A stretch of DNA of 64,000 nucleotides. It comes from Sipunculus nudus. Lineage: Eukaryota > Annelida > Sipuncula > Golfingiida > Sipunculidae. Each line of letters begins with the position of its first letter. The stretch's first letter is position 1. The notes below the pieces were generated by a model. That model did no database searches, was not told the DNA's origin, and saw nothing but the letters and a program-made list of their open reading frames with translations. The position numbers were made by a program, and so were the translations under genes. The DNA lies in NCBI GenBank assembly GCA_026874595.1, contig CM049309.1, positions 42,175,079-42,239,078 of the forward strand, given 5' to 3'. This document shows positions 37,740 to 50,171 of this stretch, piece by piece.

Positions 37740-38130
37740 CATTAACAGGGTACAAATCGTAACCGTAACTCCCAGAAAATTCAAGCTTCACATGCTGACA
37801 TGTCTAGATCGGTGCTCTGTGGAAACTAAAATATAGATCACTGTGACCTATGTTCTCTGAGTTACCCAGCAAAATCACCAGAAGCCGTCCGGTCGTCCGT
37901 TAACAGGGCACAAATCTAAACCGTGAGGCCCAGGAAGTTCAAACTTCACATGCTCATAGGTTTTCTTTGGCAATTGGAAATTAGATCGTTGTGACCTATA
38001 TTCTCCGAGCTATGCAGCCAAAACATATAAAACCGTCGATCAATATATTTACAAGTCACAAATCGTAACCAGTAGACGCAGGAAGTTAAAACATATATTC
38101 TTGCTAGAATACCTGATAATCTCATAGAAA
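37740..38130. repeat. Degenerate tandem repeat, about 150-bp unit, 2.5 copies
   Basis: The anchor ACTCCCAGAAAATTCAAGC with TTCACATGCT (about 37770) recurs as GGCCCAGGAAGTTCAAAC with TTCACATGCT (about 37928) and, weaker, as GACGCAGGAAGTTAAAAC (about 38075). Each is preceded by an ACAAATC(G/T)(T/A)AACC-like segment. TGTGACCTATRTTCTC also repeats (37849 and 37989). Confidence 0.75.
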
Positions 38131-38199
38131 CTGTTAGTTTGCCGAAAAAAAAGAGAAAATGTGAAATAGCTTTTGGATTGCAATCTGACACAAACTACA

Positions 38200-41100
38200 A
38201 TGTTGGTGTTAAAGATATAGAATAAAAAACGGTAGCACCTGCTAATGGAAAATGTTGCGTTTTAGGGACAGTGATCTGCCTAGTATTATTTTGGTTCTGC
38301 TTAAAGACATCATTTGCTTTTAAAAAGTTTTAAATAGGTTTGCAAATGGCGTTTTGCAACAAATGACCTTTCTGTCTCCGCATATATGCAACATACCACT
38401 TTCGGTTACATATTTTCCCGTTGGCATGCAACATTACTGTGTTTACAAACATGGTGTTGATAAATAATTCATACATCCTTCACGAAGGCCCTATAAGAAC
38501 ATTTCACAACCAAAATTACCTTTAGATCATTTATATACACACAGAGGGAGCGAGAAATCACATAAATCCTTTTTCGAAAGGTAGGTGAATAGACACCTTT
38601 GAGATTTTATATGCACGGGGCAAGAAATAATACAAAACTTATAACCAATCGTTCAGAAACTACAGCTAATTTTTGCGGTTTCACCAAATAGATTTTTGTG
38701 GTGGCGGTAGCGAGGTGCAATCCGGAGTTCTTCCCCTCCATACATATAGTTCAAGGTCTTAACTATGGTAATGGCAATGTCCCCATATCTAACATAAACA
38801 GACAAATGGATTGAACATTTAAAATAAACCAAGACCACTTCATACTTTAGATGCCCATGGCAAATTTATACGGCAATTTTTACATATAACATTATAGGCA
38901 TATAGAAACAGAACAAATTTATACGGCAAGTTTTTTTAGAAGAAATTTTAACTAATTGGTAAATAAAGTCCCAACCAAAGATGTTCAAGATGTTCTCTAA
39001 ATTATAAAAACCATGCTTAAGAAGTATGTTAACTGTACTTTAAAATTTCCGTACAAACAGCTGACGGTTAGAGCTGATAAAAACATGTATACATAAATAT
39101 ATGGGGATGATCGCTGTCCCGCCATTAAACTTAATATAAGAGGAAAAGGAAAATAAAAGACGGTAAATGTTAGATTGAGATGGGATCGGGTGAAAGGGAC
39201 TATACGTAGGTTGCATCTTTTATGATGTACAGGAGAGACAGTGAAAGACAGTAGAATCAGTAGACTGGCAGGACACACAAGTGTGCACCAAGTACTTGCT
39301 GACTTAAACCCAACACTCGCATGCCGAAGTCATTGGAAGAAAACTGCGCGAGACGCAAAATCCCGGCCTGTTTTTCGGTATTAAGCAGATATTTTTTGTA
39401 TTTCCTGTATTTGTTTTGGCGATCACCCTGTGCCCCTCTCACCCCCCCCCCCCCCCAGTCCATACGCTCACACACACACACACACACACCTCTTATTCCG
39501 TCCCTGGACAAGTGCGTGATGGCATCAGATAAATTTGTTCGCAAATCACTCTTCTAACCATCTTCCTGCCAGCAAGAAGTTCACAAGTTCAACCAGAAGT
39601 TCAACCGAAGTTTAGCACAGGTAAAAAAAAATTGATAAAACTGACAGGCGCATGAATTAAAAGTGTTATTCCCTTAGAGTAAACCAGATCAACCTTTTAT
39701 TATTATTATTTTTCCCTTAATAACAACACATGGAATGTGCGAAAAAGATTCCATTTTAAAATCATATTGGTAAATATCTATTCATTTTTGTTAGATTTCT
39801 GATTGTACAAGTCTGTCTCCATGGGTTAGGGGATTGACAATTAAATTATACTGGCGGTCATCAAAGAGACAAGATTGAATCTTTGGTTTTTACTCGTTTT
39901 CTTCTAAAGATGCAAGATTGTGGGCTGTGCACCTTATTGATGGCAGTGCAGTCATCGGAATGACTTGTAGGAATGACTTGAAGTGTGTCGTTTTCACGTC
40001 TAATGATGTCGTATGTAAAATCGTCTAAATGCTAAACAATAGTAAGATATGATACATCAATAGATTACTAAAAGTCACAAGTGAACATAATCTCAAAAAG
40101 AGTTTAAAACGAATGGGAGAATTCAGTACATATGGAAAGCTGATAGACCAGACCTTTGCGTTAGGAAAGCCAGGCTAGTCTAAACGCAATATAGGCTTAT
40201 CATTTTTATTGCTAAAAAAGTTAAAAAAAATTAAGGCGTGCTCTTCAGAAGAAATCTTTAAAATATGTAAGTTATAACATTATTCAGCTCGGAGATAACT
40301 TTTTCCTGTCTCAGGGCTGTTGATTGGCTCTGGTATTAGTTTCATGATAATCAACTCAGCATAGTAATTGCATTATTGCAGTGCAAGTGTTTTATATTTA
40401 GTAAAGTGACACCAGGTACAAATGGATGGAAAGTTAGAAACCTATCCGGGTTCGGGTTTTGCGTGGGTGCACGTTAAGACAGGGATAATTGCACTGTGGC
40501 ACCAGGTTTCTTTGTGCGGACCTTTTTGCCAATTAAGTGTTATTACTTCGTAAAGCACTGTGAGTTGATACTCAAGATAGTGCTAAGTCCCTAGACGTGT
40601 TGGTCACGGTAAGGAACCGTTAACAGTCCCAGGGTGGGTCATATACGATTCTCTGCTGTTTTATAGTTTCAGAGCAGGCCTGACACAGCATCATGCGGAT
40701 AACGTGCACTGGATGACCCAGGATCATGTAATTCGTAACAGGCCTGTAGTTGCTCAAGCAAAGGCTTGTAATACACAGAGCTCAGCACCCAAATAAAAAA
40801 TAACACACCCCGGTCAAAGAACAACTATGACTGCTAATTTAATGTTTGGTGTTGTAAAAAAATCAGCAACAGGCAGCTGCTTACTTGTGAGTTAGAACCT
40901 TTTGGTGAGACCGATGGCATATAGACTCTTCATGGACCATGCAGCAGCATAGGCCAGTATACATAATTATATTCCAGATAATTATATTCCATAAAGAGAT
41001 ATAACATGGGACGATAATAATCAGCCATGTATACATAGTACATGATGTGGAAGTTCACGGCTCACGCCCAGCCACATGCATGCGAGAATAAAATTAAGGA

Positions 41101-41480
41101 AGGCACCATTCATATCTTTATAATTTTGGAAGAGAAATACGGTTATCTTGAGTTATGCGCAATTAATTGCAGCACAAATTTTGAATATCGAATATTATTT
41201 TATTCCGTGAATATATGCTTTGTATGATGACAATTGCATCGATAGCTCCAGTTGCACGTACATGTAAAAGGTACCGTGTGGTTTCCTGATCGAAGCTAGC
41301 CATGACAACCCGACTCAGTAGGCAATGCTATTTGGGCTGGCAAGCCTACTTGAGTCGTGCTGCAACCAGTATCGAGGAATGCATCGCAGTCGTTTTCATT
41401 GTGTTGCATTCATATTGTGGTAAAACCACCAATAATCCTAACATTATGCTCGGATGATTATTCAACAAAAAAAGGAATAC
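38200..41480. other. Intergenic stretch, nothing recognised
   Basis: AT-rich DNA with a CA repeat and a C tract at about 39440-39490. No open frame has family motifs. Confidence 0.5.
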
Positions 41481-41499
41481 ATGTGAACTCATGGGGCCT

Positions 41500-42015
41500 T
41501 ATAATGCGTTCCTCAGACCAAGATGTAAAGCCACTCTGGCAGGCAATTAATGGGCCTCCCAGCATGTCAAGAAAGAAGATTCTGGATCCAGGAATTACGA
41601 TTTGTGCCCTGTTAACAGATGACCTATAGGTCTCAAAAACAGAGAAAAAATCGTAAAAAAATAAAAAAAATACAGGTGGCGCCATCTGTCTGCAGAAACT
41701 GATGAAACACTCCATGATCAATATCCATGAAAAGAATCATGGTGATCAATGCATTAGTTGTTCAGATACTTGAGCTTTTGTATTAAATTTTCCATTATTC
41801 GGGGGTACTTTGGAGCCCCATAGCTCGAAGAATATGGATACAGAGACCTAATTCAGGTTTCCAAGGTGATTTTTCATAAACCTCTCTGGATGTCAAGATA
41901 GAAGATTCCAGCACCAGCGGTTACGATTTGTGCCTGGTTAACGGACGGACAGACGGACGGCCCGACAGACGAACGGACGCCGGACAAAGGGTGATTGCTA
42001 TAGCTCGGATGACTT
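41500..42015. repeat. Dispersed copy of the 335-bp repeat family (see 48000-49290)
   Basis: It carries the same ordered blocks as the tandem array at 48-49 kb: GATGAAACACTCCATGATCA, TTAGTTGTTCAGATACTTG, GAGCCCCATAGCTCG, GAGACCTAATTCAGGTTTCC and TTACGATTTGTGCC. It ends in ACGGACGGACAGACGGACGG and GGACAAAGGGTGATTGCTA. It has 1.5 units and no coding content. Confidence 0.85.
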
Positions 42016-43185
42016 TCAGTCAGCTGAGTTAAAAAAAAACAAGGCGCATGTGGAAGATTTCAATAGCCATGAATCTGTACACCGTTAAAGGTACACCTTG
42101 CACCCACCATGCAGTATTTTGATTATATTTGTGAGCTTCAACATTAACAAAGTTACATTTTGTCACCCCGATCGAGCGGGCAGTTGTTGGAAATTTTCAA
42201 CAAGAAGAGCTGTTTATTCGCTGGTTAAGAAAGGGGAAAGGGTTGATTAGCCAACAGTAAACCAATTACAAGCTTATTGTTTTGTTACGCGGCTGAGGAT
42301 GAAGAACTGTACCGCACCATAATAAATCGCTTCTCTTGGCCTCATATTATCGCTCACAAATGCACGAGGGAACAGTGGCTGTTCAGATGTATATAGCCTG
42401 TATAAAGGTGGTCATGTTGACACGGCGAGCAATCCCAGTGGCAGTGCTGTTTGTTCAAATCTCATTATAAGGATACTTAATATAATCACATAATTAAACC
42501 AACAAAAACAAACTGTCACGACAGATACAATATAATTACCTTAAGATTGGTTTACAGGCGGTCTTGTGTACGGGAGCAATAAACTAAAACCACAGCTTTA
42601 CTGATAAATCTGTTGATGTGGTTCATTACGTGTATTCTGTCCCGCATGCTGATTAATAACTTCCGTCCCTAAGCCCTTTGCCAAAGACATGCGGTTTAAA
42701 CTCTAATTGAAACCATACACATTGCCTATGATGTATGGATATGCCCTACAGACAACACAGATTGATATGATACTAAAAATGGAAATAATAAGTTACACTT
42801 CTTATAATACCGAGACATTTAAATCATTCTAAATTGCTCAAATAACAAGAGCAAAATCATTTCAGCGGCTAATAGGTTACTGCTCTGGTTACAATAAGCA
42901 TTAGCCTATAAATATAAAGCGATACCCGATACGTATTGACTATACGCTTCATTTTTCTTTGGGTAAGCTTTGTTAGTAAGGTTTTTATAAGCAAAATTTT
43001 TAATAATGTTTAATCAAATAAAAAATAATAATGTTAGCCTATCATCGCTTACACGAAGCACCAAAATCCGTATATACATTCCTCACCCAATCAATCATAC
43101 CACAATACATGATCTTATTTCAGTCTCAAAAGGGTCAATATAAGAAATAAAAAAGCAGCTTAATCTTTAAAAAATAAATCAGATT

Positions 43186-43345
43186 ATAGTTTAGGTCACG
43201 GTTGTATGACTTATATCTATAATTGTGAAAAGTTTTTGGGTTTCATCGATACGACAATACAGCATGCATAGCGTATCGGTAACCTTATCAATGTGGCGCA
43301 TCGATATGTATCGAAATATCGGTATATTTACCCTATAGTGTGGAG
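43186..43345. mobile_element. Possible hAT-type terminal fragment (CGATAC-rich)
   Basis: The minus strand reads CCGATATTTCGATACATATC, then CGATGCGCC and CCGATACG modules, a style common in hAT ends of marine animals. Only one end can be recognised. Confidence 0.3.
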
Positions 43346-43589
43346 AAGATTTTAATTTATTATATATTACATTTAGCATGAATATCTACCCCAAATATTC
43401 ATAGCACCACATTAAATTATAGGTCGCTCGAAAGGCCTACCTGCTTTATTTTATATACAGTTGAATGTAGGTAAATATCGAATATAGTTGCCATTCTGCA
43501 TCTAAGTCAGATGAAAGCATGATTTTGTTTAAAATGAAGAGAACCTGAAAAACTGGAATGGCTTTGTTTTTGCTGTTGCAGGAAACCTA

Positions 43590-44460
43590 GATTTCGGCAG
43601 ATTGACCTTTAAGATAAAGTACTATGTCACCCGAGAAGATTGCGGAAACATATTGTGTCTCAAATTTGAGATACCAATACGCAAAACTTGTTATTGCAAT
43701 AACGTACGTCAAATTTCAGATACAAATACGTAAAAACTTATTATTGCAATAACTGATTGTACATGAATAAATCTTAAAGAAGACGTATAATTCAGTTGAT
43801 TTGACCTTGAAGGATCATAAAATTTCGACTTTGTCAAAGAGCCCTGTCAAAAAAAATTTAATTGTAGAATTTGTGGGGGGAATCTTCAGTCAAAATAATT
43901 CTATATTTCCGCAGATTTGACCTTGAAGATAAAGGTCAAGGTCCCCAGTTTCAAACTCCCGGGAAATTGGTCGAAACAAGTGTATCACACTGCGCAGAAT
44001 GGGACTCGCGAAGCTTACGACTCTGCTGGTTTTTGGTCGTCAAAATTTGCCACCCACAATGCACAGGGCCTTCTAAATACAGAGGCTAAAATATAAACGT
44101 GGTGAGGAGGTTAATTACATAAGCATTGTTTTTTTCTGTTGTAAGGACCTCAAGGAAGAAGTAATATTCCGATTAAGCATACGCATGGGGAATATAAACA
44201 GAAGGTGTGAAGGTGAAATAAAAGGTTATTTAGCTATATATGCCAAGCTTCAAAAGTCATAGGGTCATAATAATCCTAGAATCCCACTGATTTGATCTTG
44301 AAGGTCAAGGTCACTAGTTTTCTAACCCATCTATGAACATGGCTGAAACATCTGATGTATCAAATTTGAAGGGAAAATCGTCAGTACTTCAAATGTTATG
44401 GGAGTCACAATAATCATAAAATTCCGCAGATTTGACCTTAAAGATTAAGGTTTATATTAA
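43590..44460. repeat. Degenerate repeat family with TGACCTTGAA motifs, about 140-bp unit
   Basis: (TTC)CGCAGATTTGACCTTGAAGAT occurs at about 43910 and 44420. Variants are GATTTGATCTTGAAGGTC at about 44287 and GATTTGACCTTGAAGG at about 43799. The last two units are about 140 bp apart and share ATAATC and GTCATAATAATC blocks. It includes TGACCTTGAAGATAAAGGTCA, an inverted repeat. Confidence 0.65.
43661..43757. repeat. Two-copy 49-bp tandem duplication
   Basis: CAAATTTGAGATACCAATAC (43661) recurs as CAAATTTCAGATACAAATAC (43710). Both run on to TTATTGCAATAA, itself a 12-bp palindrome. Confidence 0.85.
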
Positions 44461-44526
44461 TCAAATATTTTAGATTTTGGCTGATTTGGCCCTGAAATTC
44501 CCAGTCAATGGCGTAAATTTATCTTC

Positions 44527-44600
44527 AAGAGTGCGGCAGTGGCGGATCCAAGGTTTGCCAAACGGGAGGCACAAGGGTATAAGACAAAATGTTTACCCTT
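44527..44600 (+). mobile_element. hAT-like transposon terminus CAGTGGCGGATCCA
   Basis: CAGTGGCGGATCCAAGG is followed by an AAACGGG stretch, a classical hAT-type end. No partner end was found nearby, so this is probably a fragment. Confidence 0.4.
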
Positions 44601-45569
44601 ACTTCACTCAGCTTTTTAAATTATAGAGTAACATCAAAATGAAAGCAGATATGTACTGCAAACTCAGACATGCAGGAACCCCACCTGTAATGATAAGACT
44701 GTATATCCTTTTAATTTTATCTTTTGACGTATAGCAAACGGTCTTCCTTCTTGTTAATATGACCGACCCGAATGGTTCATGTCAATTTTCGCCAACTGGT
44801 GTCGCTAGTGAGGTTGAAAAGTTTATTACAACTTCTAAAATTTCTGAACGTAAACCTAAAAAATGGGGATTGCCCACACCCTGTTCAAACTAGCAGACGT
44901 GTGGCAGATTTAGTGTTTAGTGCGCAAATGGTAACTCATGGATACAGCGGAGACATAAAACATAGATTATGAATAAAAACTGAGCAAGGACATTTTCCTT
45001 TGTATACATCTATACGGCTAACCTTTCGAATGTTCTTTGTACTATGGGTCCTCTTTTATATCACATGGAATGCCGTTTTTATTTGTTGTGACAAGTATTA
45101 CATAACATATTACGCGTACCTTTATCTTTCATATGATAAACGGTAAATGACAAATGGTTCCTTAATAGTCAATAGGCCAGCTAGAATCCTCCCCAGTATT
45201 AGAATGGATAAAGCTTTATGTGACTTTGTTTTTGATTTTGTGTGTTAGAATGTGTATTTTTACTCAATTTGTACACATATTCAACATTCCATTGACAACA
45301 ACTGAATTGACAAGCTAAACTCTTTCTTTATTTCCAACCATTAACAACTGATCAATAACGAACAACCTCTTTGATCTTGAATTATATACATGATTGTAAC
45401 ATGACTAATTGATTCTTATGTCATAGTCAAGACTTTCAACAGTCCAGGACGCTCATTCCACAAGCTCGGAGAGTGTCATGGGACTTTGGTAGTCCAAAGG
45501 GAGACTGCATTATCAAATTGTGAATCTTTATATGTCATTATCTCATTAGCGGCTTGCAGGACTGCGAGA

Positions 45570-45711
45570 TACATCCGTTAATTAGCCGCTTTGAGCTTTA
45601 TAGGATACTATAATTGTTTTAACTTTAATTTTCTTTCAGATGCATCCGTTAATTAGCCACTTTGAACTTTATAGGAAACTGTAATTGTTTTAAATTTAAT
45701 TTTCTTTTTTA
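45570..45711. repeat. Two-copy 71-bp tandem duplication ending in TTTTCTTTCAG
   Basis: CATCCGTTAATTAGCC occurs at 45572 and 45643, followed in both by GCTTTGAGCTTTATAGGA / CACTTTGAACTTTATAGGA. Each copy ends in a pyrimidine-rich tract. Confidence 0.9.
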
Positions 45712-46084
45712 CAAAAAAAAGTTATTTTAATGAGTTACTTAATATGTCCTTTTATTTAAATCGCAATTCAACGAAACGTGATTTAAATCAGACAACTCTG
45801 TGAATAACAGTATATATATATATACTTAACAAATAGCTGTGATGTTTAGTATTTCAATTCAGTATATGAATTTTAAATTTTCTCACCTCCTGGACCAATC
45901 AGTTGAAACAGCTAATTGAATACAATTGTATAAACAGGGGGTTTAATGGGTCTGTGTGCTATGAACAAGTGACCCATGGGTCATGAAGCCCAGCTGTCGA
46001 GCAAGACATTATAGCCGGCCTAATATTAACAACTGTCGGTGACAGTTTTGCAGAATCCGATTGCGGGCATATTTTTCAAACTTA

Positions 46085-46690
46085 ATTGCGAAAATTATAA
46101 TGGGGCAACATGTGAAGAGACTTTCAACTGTGTCACTGAAAACTTATCCAGTGCCAATAAAAGCAGGAAACTAGACATCTCTAGCTTAAAAATGGACTGA
46201 GTTATAAACATTCGTGCGAAGTCTCGCTTATTATGCAAGGCAACGTGAATTTATTGTATAGGCCTACAGTTGTGTCGCTGAAACCTTATAGAATCCTACA
46301 CAAGACATTAAATTTGAATCTCTAGCAAAATAAGTTACAATCCTTTTTGCAAAATATCGTTTATTCTTGTTTTTTACGCCATCTGTGTCACTGAAAGCTT
46401 ATCCAATGCCACCTGCAGCGTGCAGGAAGCCAGGTTCGCTTATTCTCGTTTGGTGTAAATGACGCGACTTGCCACTGAAATTTATCAAAAGCTAGCCAAA
46501 GCAGAAAACTATATCTCTCTGGCAAAAAGAGTGACCAGTTTCAAGCACTTTTGCATGATCTCGATTTTTTTTAATTGACGTCAAATGTAAAGAGATCTGA
46601 AGAGATTGCAATTCCGTCACTGCAAGCTTATTAAATGCAATACTATCTAATACAGAAAATACAACTTTTTTTGCAAAAGAAAAATAACCG
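46085..46690. repeat. Degenerate tandem repeat, units of about 80-150 bp
   Basis: The anchor GTGTCACTGAAAACTTATCC (about 46131) recurs as GTGTCGCTGAAACCTTATAG (46272), GTGTCACTGAAAGCTTATCC (46387), CCACTGAAATTTATCA (46471) and CGTCACTGCAAGCTTATT (46615). The units share AGCAGGAAACTA-, CTCTAGC- and CGCTTATTCTCG-like blocks. Confidence 0.75.
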
Positions 46691-46839
46691 AGACATAAAT
46701 AAAGCTCGGCATTTTGCATTTCATATTTTGGTCATTGGAATGAGCAATGTTCTGGGAGAGCAAAAAAAAAAAAAAAAAATAGCATTTTATGTACTTATGC
46801 TTATATTGTAACAAGCAGGCAGGAGAAATTGACAACAAC

Positions 46840-47950
46840 AGACAGACATACTGACAAACTGACAGACAGAACCTGAATGACTGATGATCAAACATCATAT
46901 GGGGAATGCATAGATGAATAAAATGAGCTATAGTTTGTATAGAGAGGACAATATTTGACGAAGTTCTGAGCAAAATCATTTTTTTTTTGTTTTTGGTGAC
47001 CTTGATCTTGACCTTTGACCTATTTCTATACAAAATGAAAGACTCCTAGGAACTTTTCTATCAACTATATAACTTTCAGAGCGATAGCTCGAAAATTCCG
47101 GTCTGAAGGGCGAAAACATTGAAATCTCGTAATGTCTCGGTTGACGAGAAATGGTACGAGATTTCGGAAGATTTGGTGCAAAGTCGAGTAAAACAAATCT
47201 AGAGATACTTCTAGCTATAGTTTATGTAGCTAAGGTTTATACTTTTTTTAGATCTCGCCAAAAAAAAAATTTGTTGTAGTGTTAACTGTGCAGTTCCCCC
47301 TAGCGGTCATATTCTAAAATGAAAAATCAATTTCGAGATATTAGTGTAAGACATCAGATTTAACAGTCTCAAAACGATTCCTGTAAACTTGTTTGCTCTA
47401 GGGCATCCTAGAGTGAAATCTCGTAATTTTCTCGTTTTGACGAACGAGATAATGTTCGAGATATTGTCAGACTTGTAGTAAAATCTTTTAATACTAATTT
47501 AAGGCTACTCAATGCAAAACTCTAGAGCTGTGTCATGACATTTCCCCCAAAATGTGTAACCATGATAACAACAGATTGGAGGCAGCTACATATCAGATAA
47601 AAAAACGGAATGACGAATAAACAACGGATAATGAGCTATAGAATTTGCGGATAGGATGAGTATGGACGAAGATATGAAGAAAAACAATATTGTGTTTTAT
47701 GACATAAACCTTGATCTTTGACCTATATTGACCAAAAACAACAGGATTTCCAGGACTTTTCCTTATCAATTAACTGTGTAAGTCTGAAAGCGATTACTAC
47801 ACATTTGTACCTAGTAGAGTGGGGACAAATAAACATCGTGACAAACAAACACAGACATACGCGGCTGACCAAAAAAGGCAACATGCTTGCAAAAATCTTC
47901 GATATCTGGCAAGCAACAAACAGACAGACAGACAGACAGACACGACGATA
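46840..47950. repeat. About 700-bp imperfect tandem duplication
   Basis: ATGAGCTATAGTTTG, then TTGATCTTGACCTTTGACC and CTAGGAACTTTTCTATCAA (46923-47065), are matched in order by ATGAGCTATAGAATTTG, CTTGATCTTTGACC and CCAGGACTTTTCCTTATCAA (47630-47770). The two internal segments GAAATCTCGTAATGTCTCGG (about 47118) and GAAATCTCGTAATTTTCTCG (about 47416) are also repeated. It ends in an ACAG repeat (47928-47942). Confidence 0.65.
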
Positions 47951-47999
47951 AACCTACAGTCGTAAGCGGTAAGATATAGCCGCCGACGGTGACGTGCCG

Positions 48000-49290
48000 A
48001 TCTGACTAATAGACTGTTAAAATCATGTTTTTCACACAGCTTGCAGAAAATAGTGACATTATTTCAGGTTTCCAATTTTTTTTGTATGGACCTCCCTGAA
48101 AGTCAAGTATGAGAATTCCAGGCCAAATGGAAATAAAAATGTGCCCCATCTGACTCATTGATTGCTTAAAAAAAGATGTTTTCTCCAATTTTCGTAAAAT
48201 ATAGGGTTTCAGATTTCTAGGGATATTTGCCAAGGAACTCTCTGGATGTAAAGTAAGTAATGTCTAGGTCTCACAGTTATATGGTATGTGCCCTTTTTAA
48301 CAGCCAGACCACTTCATTTGAAGTTATAAAAAATAGAGAGAAAAATGCGTAAAAAAATAGAAAAAAATACTGGTGGTGCCAAAAGTCATTATTCTAGGGG
48401 TACTTACGAGCCCCATAGCTCAGATGATAGGGGTAACAGAGACCTAATTTCAGGTTTCCAAGGAAACTTTTCATGGACCTCCCTCGATGTTAAGTTAGAA
48501 GATTCCAGTTACAATGCTCACGCTTTGTGCCCTATAAACGGACAATCGCATTTTTGAAGGTCCCAAAAATAGAGAAAAATGCATAAAAATCAGAAAAAAA
48601 AATCCAGGTTGCACCACCAGTCTGCAGGGACTGATGAAACACTCCATAATGAATATGCATGCAAAGCATCATGGTGATCAGTACATTAGTTATTCAGATA
48701 CTGGAGCTTTTGTATCAAATATTTCATTATGTTAGGGGTACTTACGAGCCCCATAGCTCGGAGGATATGGGTATAACAGAGCCCTGATTACAGGATTCCA
48801 AGGAGATTTTTCATGGACATCCCAGGTCAAACGGTTAAGAAATGTGCCCTGTTAATGGACGACCACTTCATTTGAGTGGTCTCAAAAATAGAAAAATTAA
48901 TGTGTAAAAACTCGAGTAAATACAGGTTGCGCCACCAGTCTGCAAGAACTGATGAAACATCGCATGATCAATATGTATGCAAAGAATCATGGCGATCAAT
49001 GGATAAGTTATTCAGATATTGGAGCTTTAGTATCGAATTTTCAATTATTCTGGGGGGGGGGGGGGGGGTTACTATAACGACCCTCATGCATAGCTCGGAG
49101 GACATGTAACAGAGACCTAATTTCATTTTTTCGAGGAGATTTTTCATAGGCCTCCCTGGATGTATAGTTTCTAGGTTTAAGGTTGTAGCTCTTAAGGTAA
49201 CGATTTGGGCCCTGTAAACGAACGGACGGTCTGACGGCACGACAACAGGACGGACGACGGACAAAGAGTGATCGCCAAAGCTCAGATAAC
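48000..49290. repeat. Tandem array, about 335-bp unit, at least three copies
   Basis: GAGCCCCATAGCTC at 48408 and 48746, and a diverged version at about 49079, give spacings of about 338 and 333 bp. GATGAAACACTCC (48633) and GATGAAACATCGC (48951) agree. The unit order is conserved: TTTCCAAGGAGATTTTTCAT, then GTGCCCTGTTAA, then GCACCACCAGTCTGCA, then TATTCAGATA. The array terminates in ACGGACGG and GGACAAAGAGTGATCGCC. The first unit (48000-48340) is strongly degraded. A dispersed relative is at 41500-42015. Confidence 0.88.
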
Positions 49291-49415
49291 TAAAAAATAA
49301 CCATTCTGGAAGCCATGAAACACCTGTAACATCAGTAACTTATTTATTGGTCCAAAGAGAACTGAAGCATAAATTTACAGCCTGGTACACATCTTGCATT
49401 TGGCAGCAGTCCTGT

Positions 49416-49417
<2 letters not shown>

Positions 49418-49486
<69 letters not shown>
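49418..49486. repeat. (AT)n microsatellite
   Basis: Pure AT dinucleotide tract of about 69 bp. Confidence 0.97.
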
Positions 49487-49488
<2 letters not shown>

Positions 49489-50171
49489 GCATCAGTTCTG
49501 TGTACTATCTTGAACATATTTTCACTTCTTTGGTGTGTGTGTGGAGTGTTACAATCACAGTTAACTGCAGGGGGTATCTATGGACTCCACATAGCCCCAG
49601 TCACTAAAACAAGGAGTCCATTCTTATGGGCTAGTGGTAAGATGGATACATATACATGTATTATGGATGTCGATGTAGGAAATGCACGTTTTTTTGATAA
49701 CGTGGCTTTAATGCAACAAACCTATCATGAAGGTTCTATGTAAAAATAGATGAGGTAAAAAATGGTATAAGATAAAAATGGCTTAGGTAAAAATTGATAA
49801 ATGAAAATGGCTTTAGGATAAAATGGCTGAGGGTAAAATAACTATACGGGAAAATAACATAAAGGCAACAGGATTAAATTTTGAATTTGGAATTCAATAT
49901 CTCAAAAATCATATACATTGATAGTTTGTTATACATTGAAATAAATACCATCACATTTTATAACAAAAAATAGTTATTTGCATATTTTGGGCACTGATCT
50001 ATTTCAGTGAATGTACGTGAGTGTACATGCACACAGTTGATTTATTTATCGGTTTTGTAAGACACAATGCATTATAATTCCCTTGGATGGACCATCATAT
50101 TCACTATGGATATTTAATATAAACTTTATTTATTTGGCATGGATTGTACAATTAGTTGTAATAACTAATAC

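Noticed and set aside
39560-39622. Exon-like AGAAGTTCAACC repeats followed by CAG|GTAAAA
   Set aside because: A three-copy 12-mer simple repeat. The donor match alone is not evidence of an exon.
46647-47033. 128-codon minus-strand open frame
   Set aside because: It lies within degenerate tandem repeats and includes poly-A/T runs, so it is a composition artefact.
48000-49290. Regularly spaced repeats considered as a CRISPR-like array
   Set aside because: The units are about 335 bp, imperfect and without spacers, and the genome is clearly an animal's.
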